Counted from the first letter of the stretch, positions 49,645 through 62,934 are shown. The stretch: DNA of 64,000 nt from Diphasiastrum complanatum (GCA_029204225.1 CM055092.1:76477317-76541316); one strand, 5' to 3'. Made by a program: numbers and translations. The notes: generated from the letters alone by a model not told the origin.

Positions 49645-50551
49645 CTATTCAATCAATTTTTCTATATTTTCTTTATCAGTATTAGGAACTGATAAGCAAA
49701 CAGCTCCTTCTATAATCTCGCCCTCCTCTGTTTTGAGAAGGGCTTCAATGCCTTTGAAGGCAAGAGAAATCTCTGCTATAATATTGTCTTCCTCTGTATT
49801 AGGAAGGACTTTTATTCTTTTTTTATCATATAAAATAAAATCTGCATCTTGAGCAACCTGAAAGGCTGTTAAAGCAGGAGCAGCTTCCTTTTGAGGGCCC
49901 TCGATCCCAGGTGCAACGCTTACACCGTACTGGGCATAGGTTCTGATCAACTCTTGTCGAAATCTATAAACATCATCAGGAGTATACGGCTCAAGAGTGA
50001 ACTGTCCTCACAAAACACGAGAATCATCACATTACAAACAATGATAGTAAAAAAATATGAATCAGAATGAAAGGAACCACAACAGAATATTACCTTTTCA
50101 ATATCTACATCCACTTGTAAATTATACCACTCAAAAAATAGCTTTGTATTGTATAGGACGAACCATACACAACTAAAAGCATCCTTTTGCTATACACACT
50201 GCATATATAGAACGAAAATCAATAATATTATGATAGAAATTTCATTTATGCTATGACAATACATTTGAATTAAAAAAGGAATACATGCATATCAGAGATA
50301 AATTGAATATATCTTGAGAGATCTAATGGTTATCTCTCCAATTGAAGTTGCCGTTGTCGGTATTTCCCGAACGACATCATAAAGTAGAGAATCAAATTCT
50401 CTGTGTATTTGCAGCTGAGTTTAATTTTACACATCATCCAAAACCTTCTATTTTGAGCTTCAATGTTAACATCAATATTTTGTGGTATGACTTGAATCAA
50501 TGGTTCGAATAAGCTGATTCGTAAATTCAAATCAAGTCGAACTGCCCTCAA
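49645..50551 (-). CDS. Spliced gene, unknown protein
   Basis: Three collinear minus-strand coding blocks: 50551-50330 (RISLFEPLIQVIPQNIDVNI, ending QRQLQLER), about 50190-50095 (FSCVWFVLYNTKLFFEWYNL, before a GTAATA donor), and about 50010-49645. The last is open for more than 100 codons: EPYTPDDVYRFRQELIRTYA, GVSVAPGIEGPQKEAAPALT, ENIEKLIE. It shows no internal stop. Intron borders are guessed from context. The gene converges on the plus gene at 48.1-49.5 kb. I do not recognise the family. Confidence 0.45.
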
Positions 50552-50599
50552 ATAGCGAATGAACGAATCGTTTTTAGGGTTTTCTAGAAATGTTGTATT

Positions 50600-53430
50600 T
50601 AAACAATGGGCTTACGTTAGAGCAAACAAGAAGCGTTGGTTTCAAGTTTAGGGTAAAATTGCGTTCTTATCATGCAAGTACACGCTCAAAACAACAATTG
50701 TTTGGCTATTGAATGATGAATCATAGATGACATAAAAAGAATAAGGAGTGTTTGAAATTTTTCTACAACGCAATAATAGGTACCTAATAGCAATACCCAT
50801 GCAAAAAAAATTTGGCTTGCCTAGGGCAAAGCGTAGCTAATGGAGTATATTATTGCTAACCGCAAATCACAAATTAAGATATTTAAATGGGTTAGATCTA
50901 GGCGAGGCTACTTCAGTGAGGATTTTCACCAAAACGAAATAATAAATAAAAAGATTGCCCTAAAACAATTTCTGATTCAAACCGGAATTACAACTCAAAA
51001 GGTTTGACCAGCAAAATACTAAAACATTGATCAGCATCCATCCTCAAGAATCATCCCAATTCTCCACTTCCAATTATGCCAGTAAGTCATCCTTGAATGT
51101 GCTCCACCCTTCATAAAAAGTCCAGTCACAAAATCCGCTAAAATACTTTCTCAAAAAACTCTACAACGAAACTAATTTAATTGAGTAAGTTAAAATTAAA
51201 AGTGGTAAAATTACCATTTGCAACCTATAGCAAGTAATATCATAGCTTAAAAGATGTTCATGATTCCACTGTAGAACAACTATGAGAGAGATACAAGGTT
51301 TTCATATTCATCGATCCAGTAAATGCACATCATCAAGGCAAACGATGCACAAGAAAGAGAAAAAAAGTAACAACTTTTCTTTATCTCGTCAAGCCACTCC
51401 CTCTAACAAGTGTGGCCTTCTCTAAAGTCTAGCACGAAGGTGAGGTGCCTGAAGTGGATCCATAACCGGTGTCAAAATAAGCGCTCGCTAAAGACTAATG
51501 TACCGATGTTTGATCGTAAATCAAACATCATGAAACAATATGAACTAATGGCTGTGCACGGTGCATCATAAAAGTTTCAAACCTCGGCCACGTCTGCATA
51601 ACAACTTCAAGGTCAGCTAAAACTAAAAAATGAGACCGTTAACCAGCTGATTTCAACAATATTCGCTTTTGCAGTATCGCATCCTTCTTGAGGTAGGTGT
51701 TAAAACATTGACCTGGAGTCTTGGTTGCTAGCTTCTGTCTAATTTCTGTGCCTTAGTCTAGAATTAAATATCTGTCAACGATAGTCTTTAAATATAGACA
51801 GAATAAAAAACAACTGTGACCAAAAGATGAGTTGGTTACCTCTCTCTTTTAAATGCGCTAGGACTTCATCTGAGAGCAATTGTAAGAGCTGCTGCACGTG
51901 TTATCTAGGGGAATGGAGCTCCTTAAAGAAGCGCTTGCAAAATAGCAAGCATTCAAAGAGAAGCGAAGCGTGGTGAGCAAGTCCGCAAAAATCCACCTAC
52001 GTGAAAGGAGGGTTTTCAATAATCTGAAGCTGAAGGATGTAGAAAGGAGCCCTTGGAAGGTAGAGAGAGGGAGAAGAAGGTGTCCCCTAACTTTAACAAA
52101 AATATCCACTTTCCAAGTTTGCAATAACTATAAAAACATATTCCAACTTTCCACCAGTTTTCCTTTTCCTCATGTGGCACACTATTATTTGATGAGAGCA
52201 CACTTCTAATAAAACACAAGCCTTTCAAAGAGATGAGGTGTTTGAAGGCAAGTTCCGGCCATGTGGGGGTTATATGATTGGAGAAGAGCAAGATTGCTAT
52301 ATGCAATATTCTGTTCCCTTTCAAAAAATGTTGCCCTCTAATCTATTATGTCTGGTAGCGGCTGGGAGGGAGGCCGCTACGAAAAGTAGCATTGCCACTA
52401 ACCTCCCGAGGACGCAATGTCATTTTCCATAGCCAGCCACTCACTATGTAGCTCATCGTTCTAATTCAAACAGAGCGCCATATACAATAATTATTAAGCC
52501 CTTACTCAAAGTACTAACCATTGTGGACCGAGTATAAAGGTGCCTTGATGTATCAACTTGGGTATCAACCCAAGTATCAAGGAATTGACCCGGTGGTATA
52601 TCATCTTGTGATACTAGGGTAGATATCTAACTATACTTGATTTTTGCCCAATCAAACTAGGGGCAATTTTGCCCTCGTAACAATCAATTTTTCTTTGGTA
52701 CCCACGATTTACACACTGACAATTTATGAATGGTGCCCTAATACATTGGTGGGCACCAACAAAGGATTGGCTTTTTCAAATCAAGTGCATATTACATTTC
52801 AAAAATATCATGCTTTTCATTAATACCATGCTACATGCATGACTTTCAAAAAAATAAAACATACATACTTACAATATTGACTAGTAATAAGAAGTTAAAA
52901 AAACTTTAATACCAAGGCCAGCTGCGCCCGACATTGTTACTAATCATCTCACATCTAAGGGGCACGTCTTGTGAAAATAGGTATTTTGCCCTGATCGCAC
53001 ATGTGCTCACCACATGGATAGGTGACTTGCGAAAGCAGGTGTAGCAAGTCACCAAGCTTTTAAAAACAATTGAGTTATTCCTAAATTGACACATGATTAA
53101 TGCTTAAAACCATTGGTGTTCAAACTCGTCCACATCATTTTTGCAACATACAAGATAGTTGCACCTAATTGCTACCCAAACCCTAACTTTTCACATGACT
53201 TCTTCACAAAAGCTAGGGAAAATCCATCGCTTGGCTAACGATTTCTGTCAAAAGAACCTTTTAACCTATGTACTACCTTCAAAATCACGGTTCTAACTTG
53301 GATTTGACAACCAATCTAATAATTTCTATTCAGTACGTTTTTGCGCACCTGAGCATCAATTGGCTTGACCACAAGAGAGGAGCACTAGAGGAGCCGACGT
53401 GTTGACAAGCTGATGTCTTGCAGTTAAAGG
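50600..53430. other. No supported gene
   Basis: Open frames of up to about 100 codons occur (51858-52324), but without family features. The stretch 52540-52660 has repeated TATCAACTTGGG/GTATCAACCCAAG words that can pair with each other. Confidence 0.4.
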
Positions 53431-53439
53431 AATACATTA

Positions 53440-54000
53440 TGTTTTTTAAGTGTGATCGGCTATAACAAGACAATAACCACATTTTGCTTGTGAGGACCTG
53501 GTTCTAGAATAGGTCCTGAACATGCCAATGACCCTCGGTCTCTTGGTGACAAACCTCACCAAGAACTGGCCTATGTCTACTACCTCTCTAATCTATGGCG
53601 ACTTTGCTATATTCTCAAATAAGAGGTCTAAGCAATGTGCAACATAAGGTGTCGAAAAAATCCAAGAGTATTTCTAATTTACAAGTTTGTCTATGGCAAC
53701 ACAATTTGCCTCGTTGTTTCTAACAACTTGCAAAGCACAACAATTCAACATTCAAGAATCAACACGAACAAGTAGTACATATTAAGTAAAAGTTTTCACT
53801 GCTAATTGTTAAATAACAAGCTATAAATAGTAAGTAGCTATTAGTATAGAAGTAAGTACTTACAACTTACAAGTGTCAAGTAAGTACAAAGTTCTAGCTT
53901 CCCACTACTCAATTCAAAGTCAAGACTCGAAGTCTTTACAACATTTTCTTTTCCAACATCCACAATGGTCTCATCAATATCTAAACATTGTCTGGCCATC
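53440..54000 (-). pseudogene. hAT-type transposase fragment
   Basis: On the minus strand DETIVDVGKENVV (about 53950) and, after a 180 bp gap, LQVVRNNEANCVAIDKLV then FSTPYVAHCLDLLFENIAK (about 53680-53560) match the plant hAT signature: VVQVVTDNA.NY..A...L, FWTPC.AHC.DL.LEDI. A weaker KRPRVIGMFRTYSRTRS follows. Several stops are present and the rest of the enzyme was not found. Confidence 0.7.
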
Positions 54001-54060
54001 AGATCCACAAGCTAAAGAATAGCTTTATGGACATGTAAGAAGAATAAATCTTTCAAAGTT

Positions 54061-55499
54061 GAAATATCAGGTTTTCGCAAGCAGAATGTTGTAAATTTTG
54101 GTTATATTCGTCATGCTTCTCACTTAGGTGATTTTTTTGTTATCCCTTCCGTTGATGGTACCAGACAAGGTGACCCTTTGGGTGGTCCTCTTTTTGGTTT
54201 GGCACACTTTCACACATTGCGAGCTTCTTCTACTACTTTTCCATCTTGTTTGCTTTCCTCTATTGCTAATGACACTCATATTGTGGGACCTGCTAATGAT
54301 GTCATTCCAGCTCCCAACTCTCAACTTTGGGTCTTACTGTGAATCCCTCTAAGTGTGTGGCTTGGTGTCCTTAGGGCCGTTCTATCGAGTTCCATTTAAA
54401 TGCAAGTTTCAATACTCCAGTTGATGGGATTCGGGTGCTTGGTGTTATTTTAGGTACCCCTGACTTTGTGGCTTCTTATTTACGGGACACTTTGAATGCG
54501 CAAGTTATATTTTGCGAAGTATTTTGCCCTCTCTAGACGTTTTGCTGCAAAAATTTGATAATACTTTATATCAGATATTCTAGGTCGCTTGATGGGAAAA
54601 GGAACCTTTGATATTCTCGATTGTTGGTTCGTTAAGAGACAGTCTCACTTCTCGCTTTTTTCTGGAGGTGTTGGTCTTATCTGCACAACTTCCATTGCTC
54701 TAGTTGCTTTTCTAGGGAGCTTGGCCCTTGTTGCCTCTACACTTATTTCTTGGTTTCAGTAGAGTAACTAGCCTATTCTTGATTTAATAGGTCATGTGGA
54801 AACAAACAATCTTCCCTTTCAACAACACTTTCATGCGACCAAGGACCTCATCCCTCCACTTGTGCAAGCTTCTTTGACTCCTTTTGAGATTTTGCATGGT
54901 CATCAGTGGGCTCATTTTCAAAAATATCTTATGAAGTGGTTCTACTCTCAAGCTTTCAATTAACTTCTCAGTGTTGCCTTCCGATAAGACTCAGGCTCGT
55001 CTTCTTTCTTTGTGCAAGCCCAAGTGCTGGTTCTTGGCTTGTTCCATGTCCAATTATTTTGCTCTTGCATCTTTCTTTAGAGGTGTTTGTCACCGCTCTT
55101 CGAGTTAGATTAGAGCTTCCTAATGCGGTGCTGGTGGATTTGACGAAATGTTCCTATGGTCATCCTCTTGATGCTCTTGGCACTCATCTTATGCGTTGTC
55201 CTTTGGTGGAGATTGCATTGCGACTCGCGATTCCATTCGTAATGTACTTGCATCTGTTGCACATGAATGCGACTTTCATGTTGTTCAGGAGGAAACTCAC
55301 ATCTTGTCCGTGTTTGATTCATAGTCATCTCGTCTTTGGGTTTGACTTTGTTCTCTCGCACGAGCAAATTCACACTCTTGGGAATGTTGTTATTGCTAAT
55401 ACTTTGCGGCCATACCTCCTTTGTCGAGCTTCCATTGCCCAAGGTGCTGCTACTTTTCATGTAGCTCAAGATAAAGAGCGAGACTTCGACGTGCTATAA
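54061..55499 (+). pseudogene. LINE-like (non-LTR) reverse transcriptase remnant
   Basis: DGTRQGDPLGGPLFGLAHFH (about 54155) is the G.RQGDPL.P.LF box of non-LTR RTs, followed by SIANDTHIVGPA, the ADD catalytic box in altered form, and VNPSKCVAW. Frames then break. The last frame (54906-55499) contains TALRVRLELPNAVL and a zinc-finger-like CSYGHPLDALGTHLMRC, the usual C-terminal C-H-C motif of such elements with one Cys lost. An A-rich run follows near 55715, a possible 3' tail. Confidence 0.75.
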
Positions 55500-55755
55500 T
55501 CACAAAAACGACTATTTCTCAATTTCTTGCAGTACCTAAACTTGCAACTTCTTAGCTTGTGAGTTGCATCAAGCACTAGATTTTCAATAACTACTTTGTG
55601 AGATTTCTACTTTGGTATAATTGATGTTCAATATCTCAATTTGCCTTATAGTTTTATAAATTTTACATGCATTCCTTTGTACTCAAATGCGTCTTTCCAT
55701 TTTTTATGAATAAAAAAAAGAGAAGTTTTTTCTTGTGCTACAATTCTCCGTCGAG

Positions 55756-55790
<35 letters not shown>

Positions 55791-56413
55791 TAACATTCTC
55801 TGCAAAAACTGCATCGTCGCCCTAAAATTCCCACCATGAACCTGTTTCATATTAACGAATTCTCTCTCTTGAAAAACTTCTTTTCATTCCAAGCATCTCT
55901 CCCAAGGATTGGAAATAAAAGTTTCCAAGCGCGCATGAAGTCATGCAATTGACACCTAGCCAAAACCATAATTAGCAATACTTCAAGCATACAATTACAT
56001 CTAGCCAAAACCATAATTAGCAACTTCACTTATGGTCAATATAAATCAAAACCATAATTAACAATGCTTATGGTCAAGATAAGTCAATGGTCAAGGTAAT
56101 TCAAAACCCTCATTTCACACGGACGAATCAAAACACGAGAACCCCGTTTTGTATATCACAACGTGCATTCTTCTCTCTCTCTCTCCCCCCCCCCCGCGCA
56201 CATTGTTGTGCCCCCCGTACTTGCCTCTACTTGCCATGGAAGCTTGAGCAGCCACATGCATGATAGACAATGCAACATCAAGAATCAAGAAAGTGCATCA
56301 AATAGTTGATCAATGCAAGGAGGGGAGGGCTTAACCTTGAAATGGTTGATGAATGCAAGGAGGATAGGGCTTACCCTTGGTTAGGTCACTCACAGCTCTA
56401 AGGGAATGCCAAA
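55500..56413. other. No gene seen; small CT and C tracts
   Basis: (TC)n at about 55760-55788 and a CT/C run at 56171-56196. There is a direct repeat of CATAATTAGCAA with CTAGCCAAAAC near 55960 and 56006. It is probably the promoter region of the PPR gene, but no TATA box is convincing. Confidence 0.4.
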
Positions 56414-59233
56414 GTGCAGATGCAGGTTGGTGCCTCTTTTGCCTGCGGCACGCTGTTGGAGCTGTGCTGCTACTTCCATCTCCCTCACACACGAATGCGA
56501 CTGCTTTCTTTTACATCAGCTCAGGAAGTGCAGGTGGCGCTGAGTGTAGAGAGGAGCCCTGTTGCTCTACAGCACACCAATACCATATGGGCAGTCAGGA
56601 GCCTGCTACATCCATGTCTCTACGCCCCTTCCAATGCACAGCTTTTGCACTCGTCTGCTACTCTAACCACAGTCACAGGCACAGGGAGATGGAGAAAAAT
56701 AAACGCGGCCCTCAGAGGCCAAGGCGGATGTAAGCTCTCTTGCTTTCCTCGAGGCTCTCTGTCTTCTACTGCCCTCACTCTCACAGTCTGGGTGAATTTG
56801 TTTCCCAAGCCCCTGATGACCCTGTTGGGTGGAAAGTTTTAGAAGATGGGTTTATCTCACCTTTCGCAATTAAGATTGCAATTTTGTGTGTTGGATCTGC
56901 ATCCATAACAATCTCTAAGAGCTTGAGAATGCTTCTTGTGCATTCTATATAGTAGGGTTATCTTATTTAGGGGTTATTTGTTTACTAGCAAAGAATGGAA
57001 GTGCCCTGTGAGGTTGTATGTTTTGATCAGTTCCTGCTGTTGTTGCAGGTCAAAAAGTGAATGTAGAAAATCTTTGGCGGGAGTTCTTCTCAGATCCTTC
57101 GCAGTGGTGGGATCACAGGTCGGAGAAGGTAATCGAAAACCATTTCTTTCGCTGTCCTTTTGTTTGTGCAGACAGTCACTGAATTAGTGTTTGTTAGTTC
57201 TTATAGCCTGCTGGGGGACACAAAGCTGGGGCATCACAGCTGATCAACGGGCTTTGGATTTCTGGTCGTAGGTCAATGCAAAGTATCCCGATTTCAAGCA
57301 TAAGAAGACACAGGAGGCACTTTGGCTTGTGGACCGACAGAACCCCCCATGGGTGGAAGCAGAGTTGGCTGCAATGGCACTAGGGACTGTGCAATTGAAC
57401 ATTTTTTCGTGGAATACAAGGCTTGCAAGATATGTCAAGACGGGGCAATATGACAGGACAATGGAGCTTTTTCGACAAATGCAACGAGAATGCGTGAGTC
57501 CTAACGAGTTCACGTTTGTTCCGGTGCTGAATGCATGTGCTAGTTTACGAGCACTTGAAGAGGGCAGGCGTGTTCATGAACAGATCCTTCAAAGCGGTTG
57601 CAAGTCTGATATCTTTGTGGGCAATAGCCTCGTTGACATGTATGCCAAATGCGGGAGCATGGAGGATGCGTGGAGAGTGTTCAACACAATGCCCTTGCGC
57701 GATGTGGTGACTTGGAATGCCATGATAGTGGGACATGTGAAATGTGGGCAAGGGCAGAAGGCGTTGGAACTATTTCAACAAATGCAACAGGAAGGATTGC
57801 AACCAAACCCTGTCACTTTTGTTGGGGTCCTGAATGGGTGTGCCACTGTAGCTGCACTTGATGACGGTAGGCGTGTTCATGAAAAGATTATTCAAAGTGG
57901 CTGCGAGTCTAATGTCTTCGTGGGAAGTTGTCTTGTTGACATGTATGCCAAAAGTGGGAGCATGGAGGATGCTTGGAGAGTGTTCAATAAGATGCCCACA
58001 CGGGATGTAGTCTCTTGGACTGCCATGATTCAGGGTTATGTGAAATGTGGGCAAGGGCAGAAGGCATTGAAATTATTTCGACAAATGCAGCGGGAAGGTG
58101 TCCAACCGGACTATGTCACTTTCTTGGAGGTCCTGAATGCGTGTGCCAGTTTAGTGGCACTTGAAGAGGGCAGTCGTGCTCACGAACAGATCATTCAAAG
58201 CGGTTGCGAGTCTTATGTCTTTATGGGCAGTAGCCTCGTTGACATGTACGCCAAATGCGGGAGCATGGAGGATGCTCGGAGGGCGTTCAACAAGATGGGC
58301 TCACGCGATGTGGTCGCCTGGAATGCCATGCTTAATGGATATGCAATGCATGGGCATGGTAGGGAAGCTCTTGCACATTTCGAACAGATGTGTCAAGAAG
58401 GTGTCGAGATGAATAACGTCACTTTTGTTTGTCTTCTGTCGGCTTGTAGCCATGCGGGTTTAGTGTGTGAAGGCCTGTACTACTTTGATTCCATGGACTC
58501 AGTATACAGGGTTTCTGCATCAGTGGAACACTACAGCTGCATGGTTGATCTTCTTGGCCGCGCTGGCTGTTTGAACGAAGCAGAGGATATGATCAAGACT
58601 ATGTCCTGTGAACCGAGTGCGTCTGTGTGGATGGCTCTACTTGGTGCTTGTCGAATTCATGGTGATGTAGAGATGGGAGAACGCATGGCCAAACGAGTTC
58701 TCAAGCTGGAGCCTGGCAATGCCGCGGGCTATGTGCTGCTCTCCAACATCTATGCTGCTTCTGGCAAATGGAATCTCAGGGCAAATGTTCAGCGACAGAG
58801 AAAGGAAAGGGGTGTAAAGAAACAGCCGGGTCGCACCTGGATTGAAGTGAATAGCGAGGTCCATACATTTGTAGTAGATGATCAAGACCATCCTCAAATC
58901 ACCAAAATCCGTGCAAAACTAAAGAGATTGTCTGAGCAGATGAAGGAGGCTGATTATGTGCCAGATACAAAATTTGTGCTGCATGATGTAGAAGAAGAAG
59001 AAAAGGTGTTTCATTTGTGTCATCACAGCGAGAAGCTGGCCATTGCATTTGGGCTCATCAGCACACCTCCTGGCACTCCACTCCGCATTTTTAAGAATCT
59101 GCGAGTATGTGGTGACTGCCACACTTCCACCAAGTTCATTGCAAAGATAGTTGGGAGAGCAATCATGGTAAGGGATGCCAATCGCTTCCATTACTTTGAG
59201 GATGGCTTTTGTTCTTGCAGGGATTATTGGTGA
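56414..59233 (+). CDS. PPR protein of the E-DYW class with OSB-like PDF motif (3 exons)
   Basis: Model: exon 1 56414-56729, exon 2 57049-57128, exon 3 57272-59233, about 785 residues. Introns have GTAAGC...TTGCAG and GTAATC...CGTAG borders, and phases agree. Exon 1 would be a poorly conserved organelle-targeting part; its start is uncertain. Exons 2-3 give [16 protein letters not shown] and [15 protein letters not shown]...NPPWV, the pattern of the PDF motif of organellar ssDNA-binding (OSB) proteins. Next come about 12 PPR motifs in P-L-S order ([12 protein letters not shown] units), then E1/E2 and a DYW domain with the deaminase zinc ligands HSE and CGDCH, ending in DYW. The family binds organelle RNA and edits C to U. 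Near-identical repeats with a period of about 300 bp lie in 57500-58310. Confidence 0.88.
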
Positions 59234-59239
59234 TGCCAT

Positions 59240-61240
59240 CAGCCAGCAGTCTTCTCAATGTCCCCTGGATTGAGGCATTATCTTTAGCTTCAAAAGCATG
59301 GTGATAAATGCGGCTTGGACTTTTGCCAAATTCATAGGGTTTCCAAAGTAGAGATACTTGACAGGAAATTTCTTGCGTAGATTATCTTTGAAGACCATGT
59401 AATGTCTGATATTGAAATCAAAATCATACCAAAACACAAGCCATCAGAATTGCCTATGGCTAAGGTCTTTTTGGGAAAATAATTTAACAATAAGTTGTGT
59501 CCTATAGTTTGGAAATTATATTTTGCAAGAACTTAAATTTATGAAATCCAATGTTTGCTGTAACCCATGAATGAAAGATGATCATAATAGATTTTAACCT
59601 AAACCCCTACGAATCTACAAGAGATGGCACACTAAATTTTAAAGACTGAATATTCATACATTATGATTTGATTGTACACATGAAACTTAACATGTAATGC
59701 TCTCTTAAGTCCTCACAACAACAGGTCAAGCCTTATTCACATGGTTTGCATTGGGGTCTTACATCATGTCTTAGATGCATAAACACTTGGTGCCAATTGC
59801 ATGATAATTTCGTATGAATGTTTTGAGTGTTGTCGAGGAATATACATGTGGAATGTGTTATAGCTATAACCCAGGCTCAAATCCCAGCATATGGATGGAT
59901 GTGCAAACTCTATGTTGGCTTCAGCTTTTGGTAATTTCGTGGTTCACTGAATCCAAAAATAAAGATTCAACTGTAATAGGCATGATATTATTTCTCAAAG
60001 AGATCAATTAGTAGTAATAATATGTTACATGTGTAGCAAAAGAGAGAGAATCCTGGTCATCAAAAGATTAGGCCGAGTTTACAAATTAAATGTATCAAAT
60101 TTAAGATAGGTAACATAACATTTCCAATGCATCAATCTTTCATATGTAATCGAGTTCCATAAATCAATATTGTCATGAATTGATTCTTAACAATCAGTTA
60201 CACCAAAACACTGCTTTCTATAGAATTTCCCGTATTCTCATACTCCTTTTTAATATAGATAGTTAAGTTATCACTGAAGACATGAAATTAGAGCCTTGAC
60301 ATTCTATTTCATCTTATCGATATACTCAGTACAATTGCAATTGTACTGTTTTTAATAAAAACATGTATTTGCCTAAGTATGATCATACTCAATCGATCTA
60401 TGTACTATGTCATTCAAGTTGAACATTGATAATTAAATGAAAATGTAGAGTTACAAATGACAACATAAGTATACTCTGGAATGATAGGACAAAATGAAAC
60501 ATCATTCACAATACCACAATTGATATTACAATAGAAAGTAATAAGCATTTCCTTCATTGGTTCTGAGATGAGAGTACAAGGGATCTTTATAGTCTCACGA
60601 CTAGCAAAAACAATTACAGTTGTTTAATTTTCGAGCATGAAGGTCAAGATCGAAATAGCTGAATCAATCTTCAGAGATTTCAATCTATAGGTCGCAATAG
60701 ATTATGATCTATTTTGATCTTCGGTGCTAAAATGACATGAAATAACAAGTAAAAGCTTTCTAAACTAGTTATTCTATGCCATTTATTCATTATTCTAGTA
60801 CGAAATTGGCATATACGGTCTCTATATTAATCTACAGAATCAGCTTTGGCCCTTTTAAACACTGTGAATACGTCTTGTTGGCAATTTCAAGATAAAAATA
60901 AAAATCTCAAACACGTTGTGTTGAACTAGAATATTTTGCTATGGCTTGCAACCAGGGGTCTTATGTAATCATATACTTACATTTATTGTAACAGATTGTC
61001 TAAAAAATATTGCACGTCCACTTAAGACTGAATTGTAATCACTTGATAGTTTGCAAATGTCAATCATTGATGGTTTCTTTTGAGGGGATTGTTTAAATTG
61101 CTTAGTGAAAGGAAACATAAAATGATATGAACCATACACATAAATTTTATTCAATGTCTACAATTGCGGATTGTTTTCTGAGCCTAGTAGTCTAACGAAA
61201 CAATTTAGTTGAATTGAGCTTGGTTTGGGCATCCCTTTTG
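59240..61240. other. No gene seen downstream of the PPR gene
   Basis: AT-rich intergenic DNA with 3' untranslated sequence of the PPR gene at its start. No recognised ORF. Confidence 0.5.
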
Positions 61241-61242
61241 TT

Positions 61243-61500
61243 GTCACTTTTTCCATAATGTAGCATGTATGGTTGGCACTGGATCCAGCAATGGTTTGAA
61301 GCCTCAAATGGCACTTGATCCTTGTGTTCTTTCACAAGCAATACCTATGTTCAGTAGTATGTTGTGTTTGCTGTCATTTTTTCATTACATAATGTGTGTG
61401 ATCAGCATAGGATCCAGCGATGGTTTGAAGCCTCAAATGGCATCCAGTTTGTGTGTTTTTCTCACAAGTAATGCCTATGTAGTGTTGCGATTGTTTGCTG
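61243..61500. repeat. 129 bp tandem duplication
   Basis: GGATCCAGCRATGGTTTGAAG starts its two copies at 61281 and 61410. The unit also repeats the AATGTAGC/AATGTGTG, CTCAAATGGCA and TCACAAG..ATGCCTATGT words. Confidence 0.85.
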
Positions 61501-61989
61501 AGGCATTATGCCCAATTTTTGAAGTGCCTAAAATGCCCACATAAATGCGCTGGAAATCAACCTAAAGTTGTAAATTCTTATGCATACTGTTTGATACCAT
61601 TTCAAAGAGGTTTGGAGCTGTTTGGACAATGATGAACCATCTGCCATTTTTTCACATAAAAGGTTGTCCATCCTTTGAAAATTGATATATGTATGAGTGG
61701 GCAATACTTTACATAGTGATTCAATGCTAACTCTAATGTTCTTCTCAACTTCTCTATACTAGCTTCTCGCTATACTTTGGGCACTTGAATCTTCGACATC
61801 GTTTCTGGCTTGATACACGAATTTGTTTTGGACCTTGGATATAGCTTATTCAGGTAGGAGTATAAGAGGCATTGGTTTTGTTGATAAGTTACATACAACA
61901 GTAAGGAATGCAAGCCTACTTGTTGATCATTATGAGTAGGAGTCGTTTTTGCTACACGAATAGGCTTTAAAGTACAAAGCATAACTATG

Positions 61990-62300
61990 GTGAAAAATTA
62001 GGGCCTTTGGCCAAAGTACTCTTGGAGCACATGGATTTGTCCCAGAGTCTTAAACATTCATATAAATTGGTGTCTCTGACCTCACTACTCTTGGAACACA
62101 TGGATTTGTGTGGGAGTCTTAACATTCCTAATCTTGTTTTGAATGTTTTGGCCAGCTCTACGATTTATATATGTAGCACAAGTGTGTTATGACATGTCAT
62201 GATTGCACGAATAGGTTTTTCGCATCTTAAGAGTAGGGTTTTAGCTTGTATACTCTTGGAAAGCATGGATATGCTAAAGAGTCATAACACTAGTACACAA
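61990..62300. repeat. Diverged direct repeats (ACTCTTGGARCACATGGATT)
   Basis: Copies start at 62018, 62086 and, weaker, 62252. Each is followed by an AGAGTCTTAACATTC-like word. Confidence 0.7.
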
Positions 62301-62925
62301 CTTGTTGGAGACATTCAACAGGCCCAAGGATTAGTATGGCATGGATTTGCCTGAATACCTTAGTAGATACAGTTAATTTTTAATACATAAAAAACTATTT
62401 TGAAGTGATTGAAAGAGACCAATACCACAATACTGATCAGTATTGTAGGTGCCCTGATATTGTTAAGTCAGGTTTTGGCCTATCGCTAAAAAGGGTTACC
62501 ACGTAGGCTGCCCGAGTTTACATCTCAGCCAAACTAGTATAATAAAGTCAAAAAAAACTTGAAACCATAATTGCCAAAAAAAAAAATTGAACATCTAAGT
62601 AGAGAAGACAAAAAAATTTAATGTCAAAACATTGAAAAATGAGAAAAAAAAATTAAAAAAAAAAGGGAGGGGGGGGTGCCCCCACTTTGGGGCACTGGGC
62701 GAATTCAGGTAGATGTTCATTTTAAAAGAAATTGCCACAAATTTTGGACAGATTTTCTACATTACGTAGAAGTACACATGTGCTTTTCCCATTGGTCCAG
62801 AGAAAGCTTAAAAAACAAATAAAAAACATCTTTTGGAAGGGCCCTCTTGACATTAGAATTTTTTCTAATTGAATGCATTTAAGAATTACTGTTCGGTGAC
62901 TGGTATCAAACAATAATTTGCCGCT
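62301..62925. other. No gene; A-rich and G-rich runs with a hairpin
   Basis: A run of A, then G8, then the hairpin GTGCCCCC-ACTTT-GGGGCAC at 62676-62695. Confidence 0.5.
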
Positions 62926-62934
62926 TTTTATTTT

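Noticed and set aside
54906-55499. A stand-alone membrane-protein gene suggested by the hydrophobic 197-codon frame
   Set aside because: Its end matches the C-terminal zinc-finger region of LINE-like elements and it continues the RT remnant upstream.
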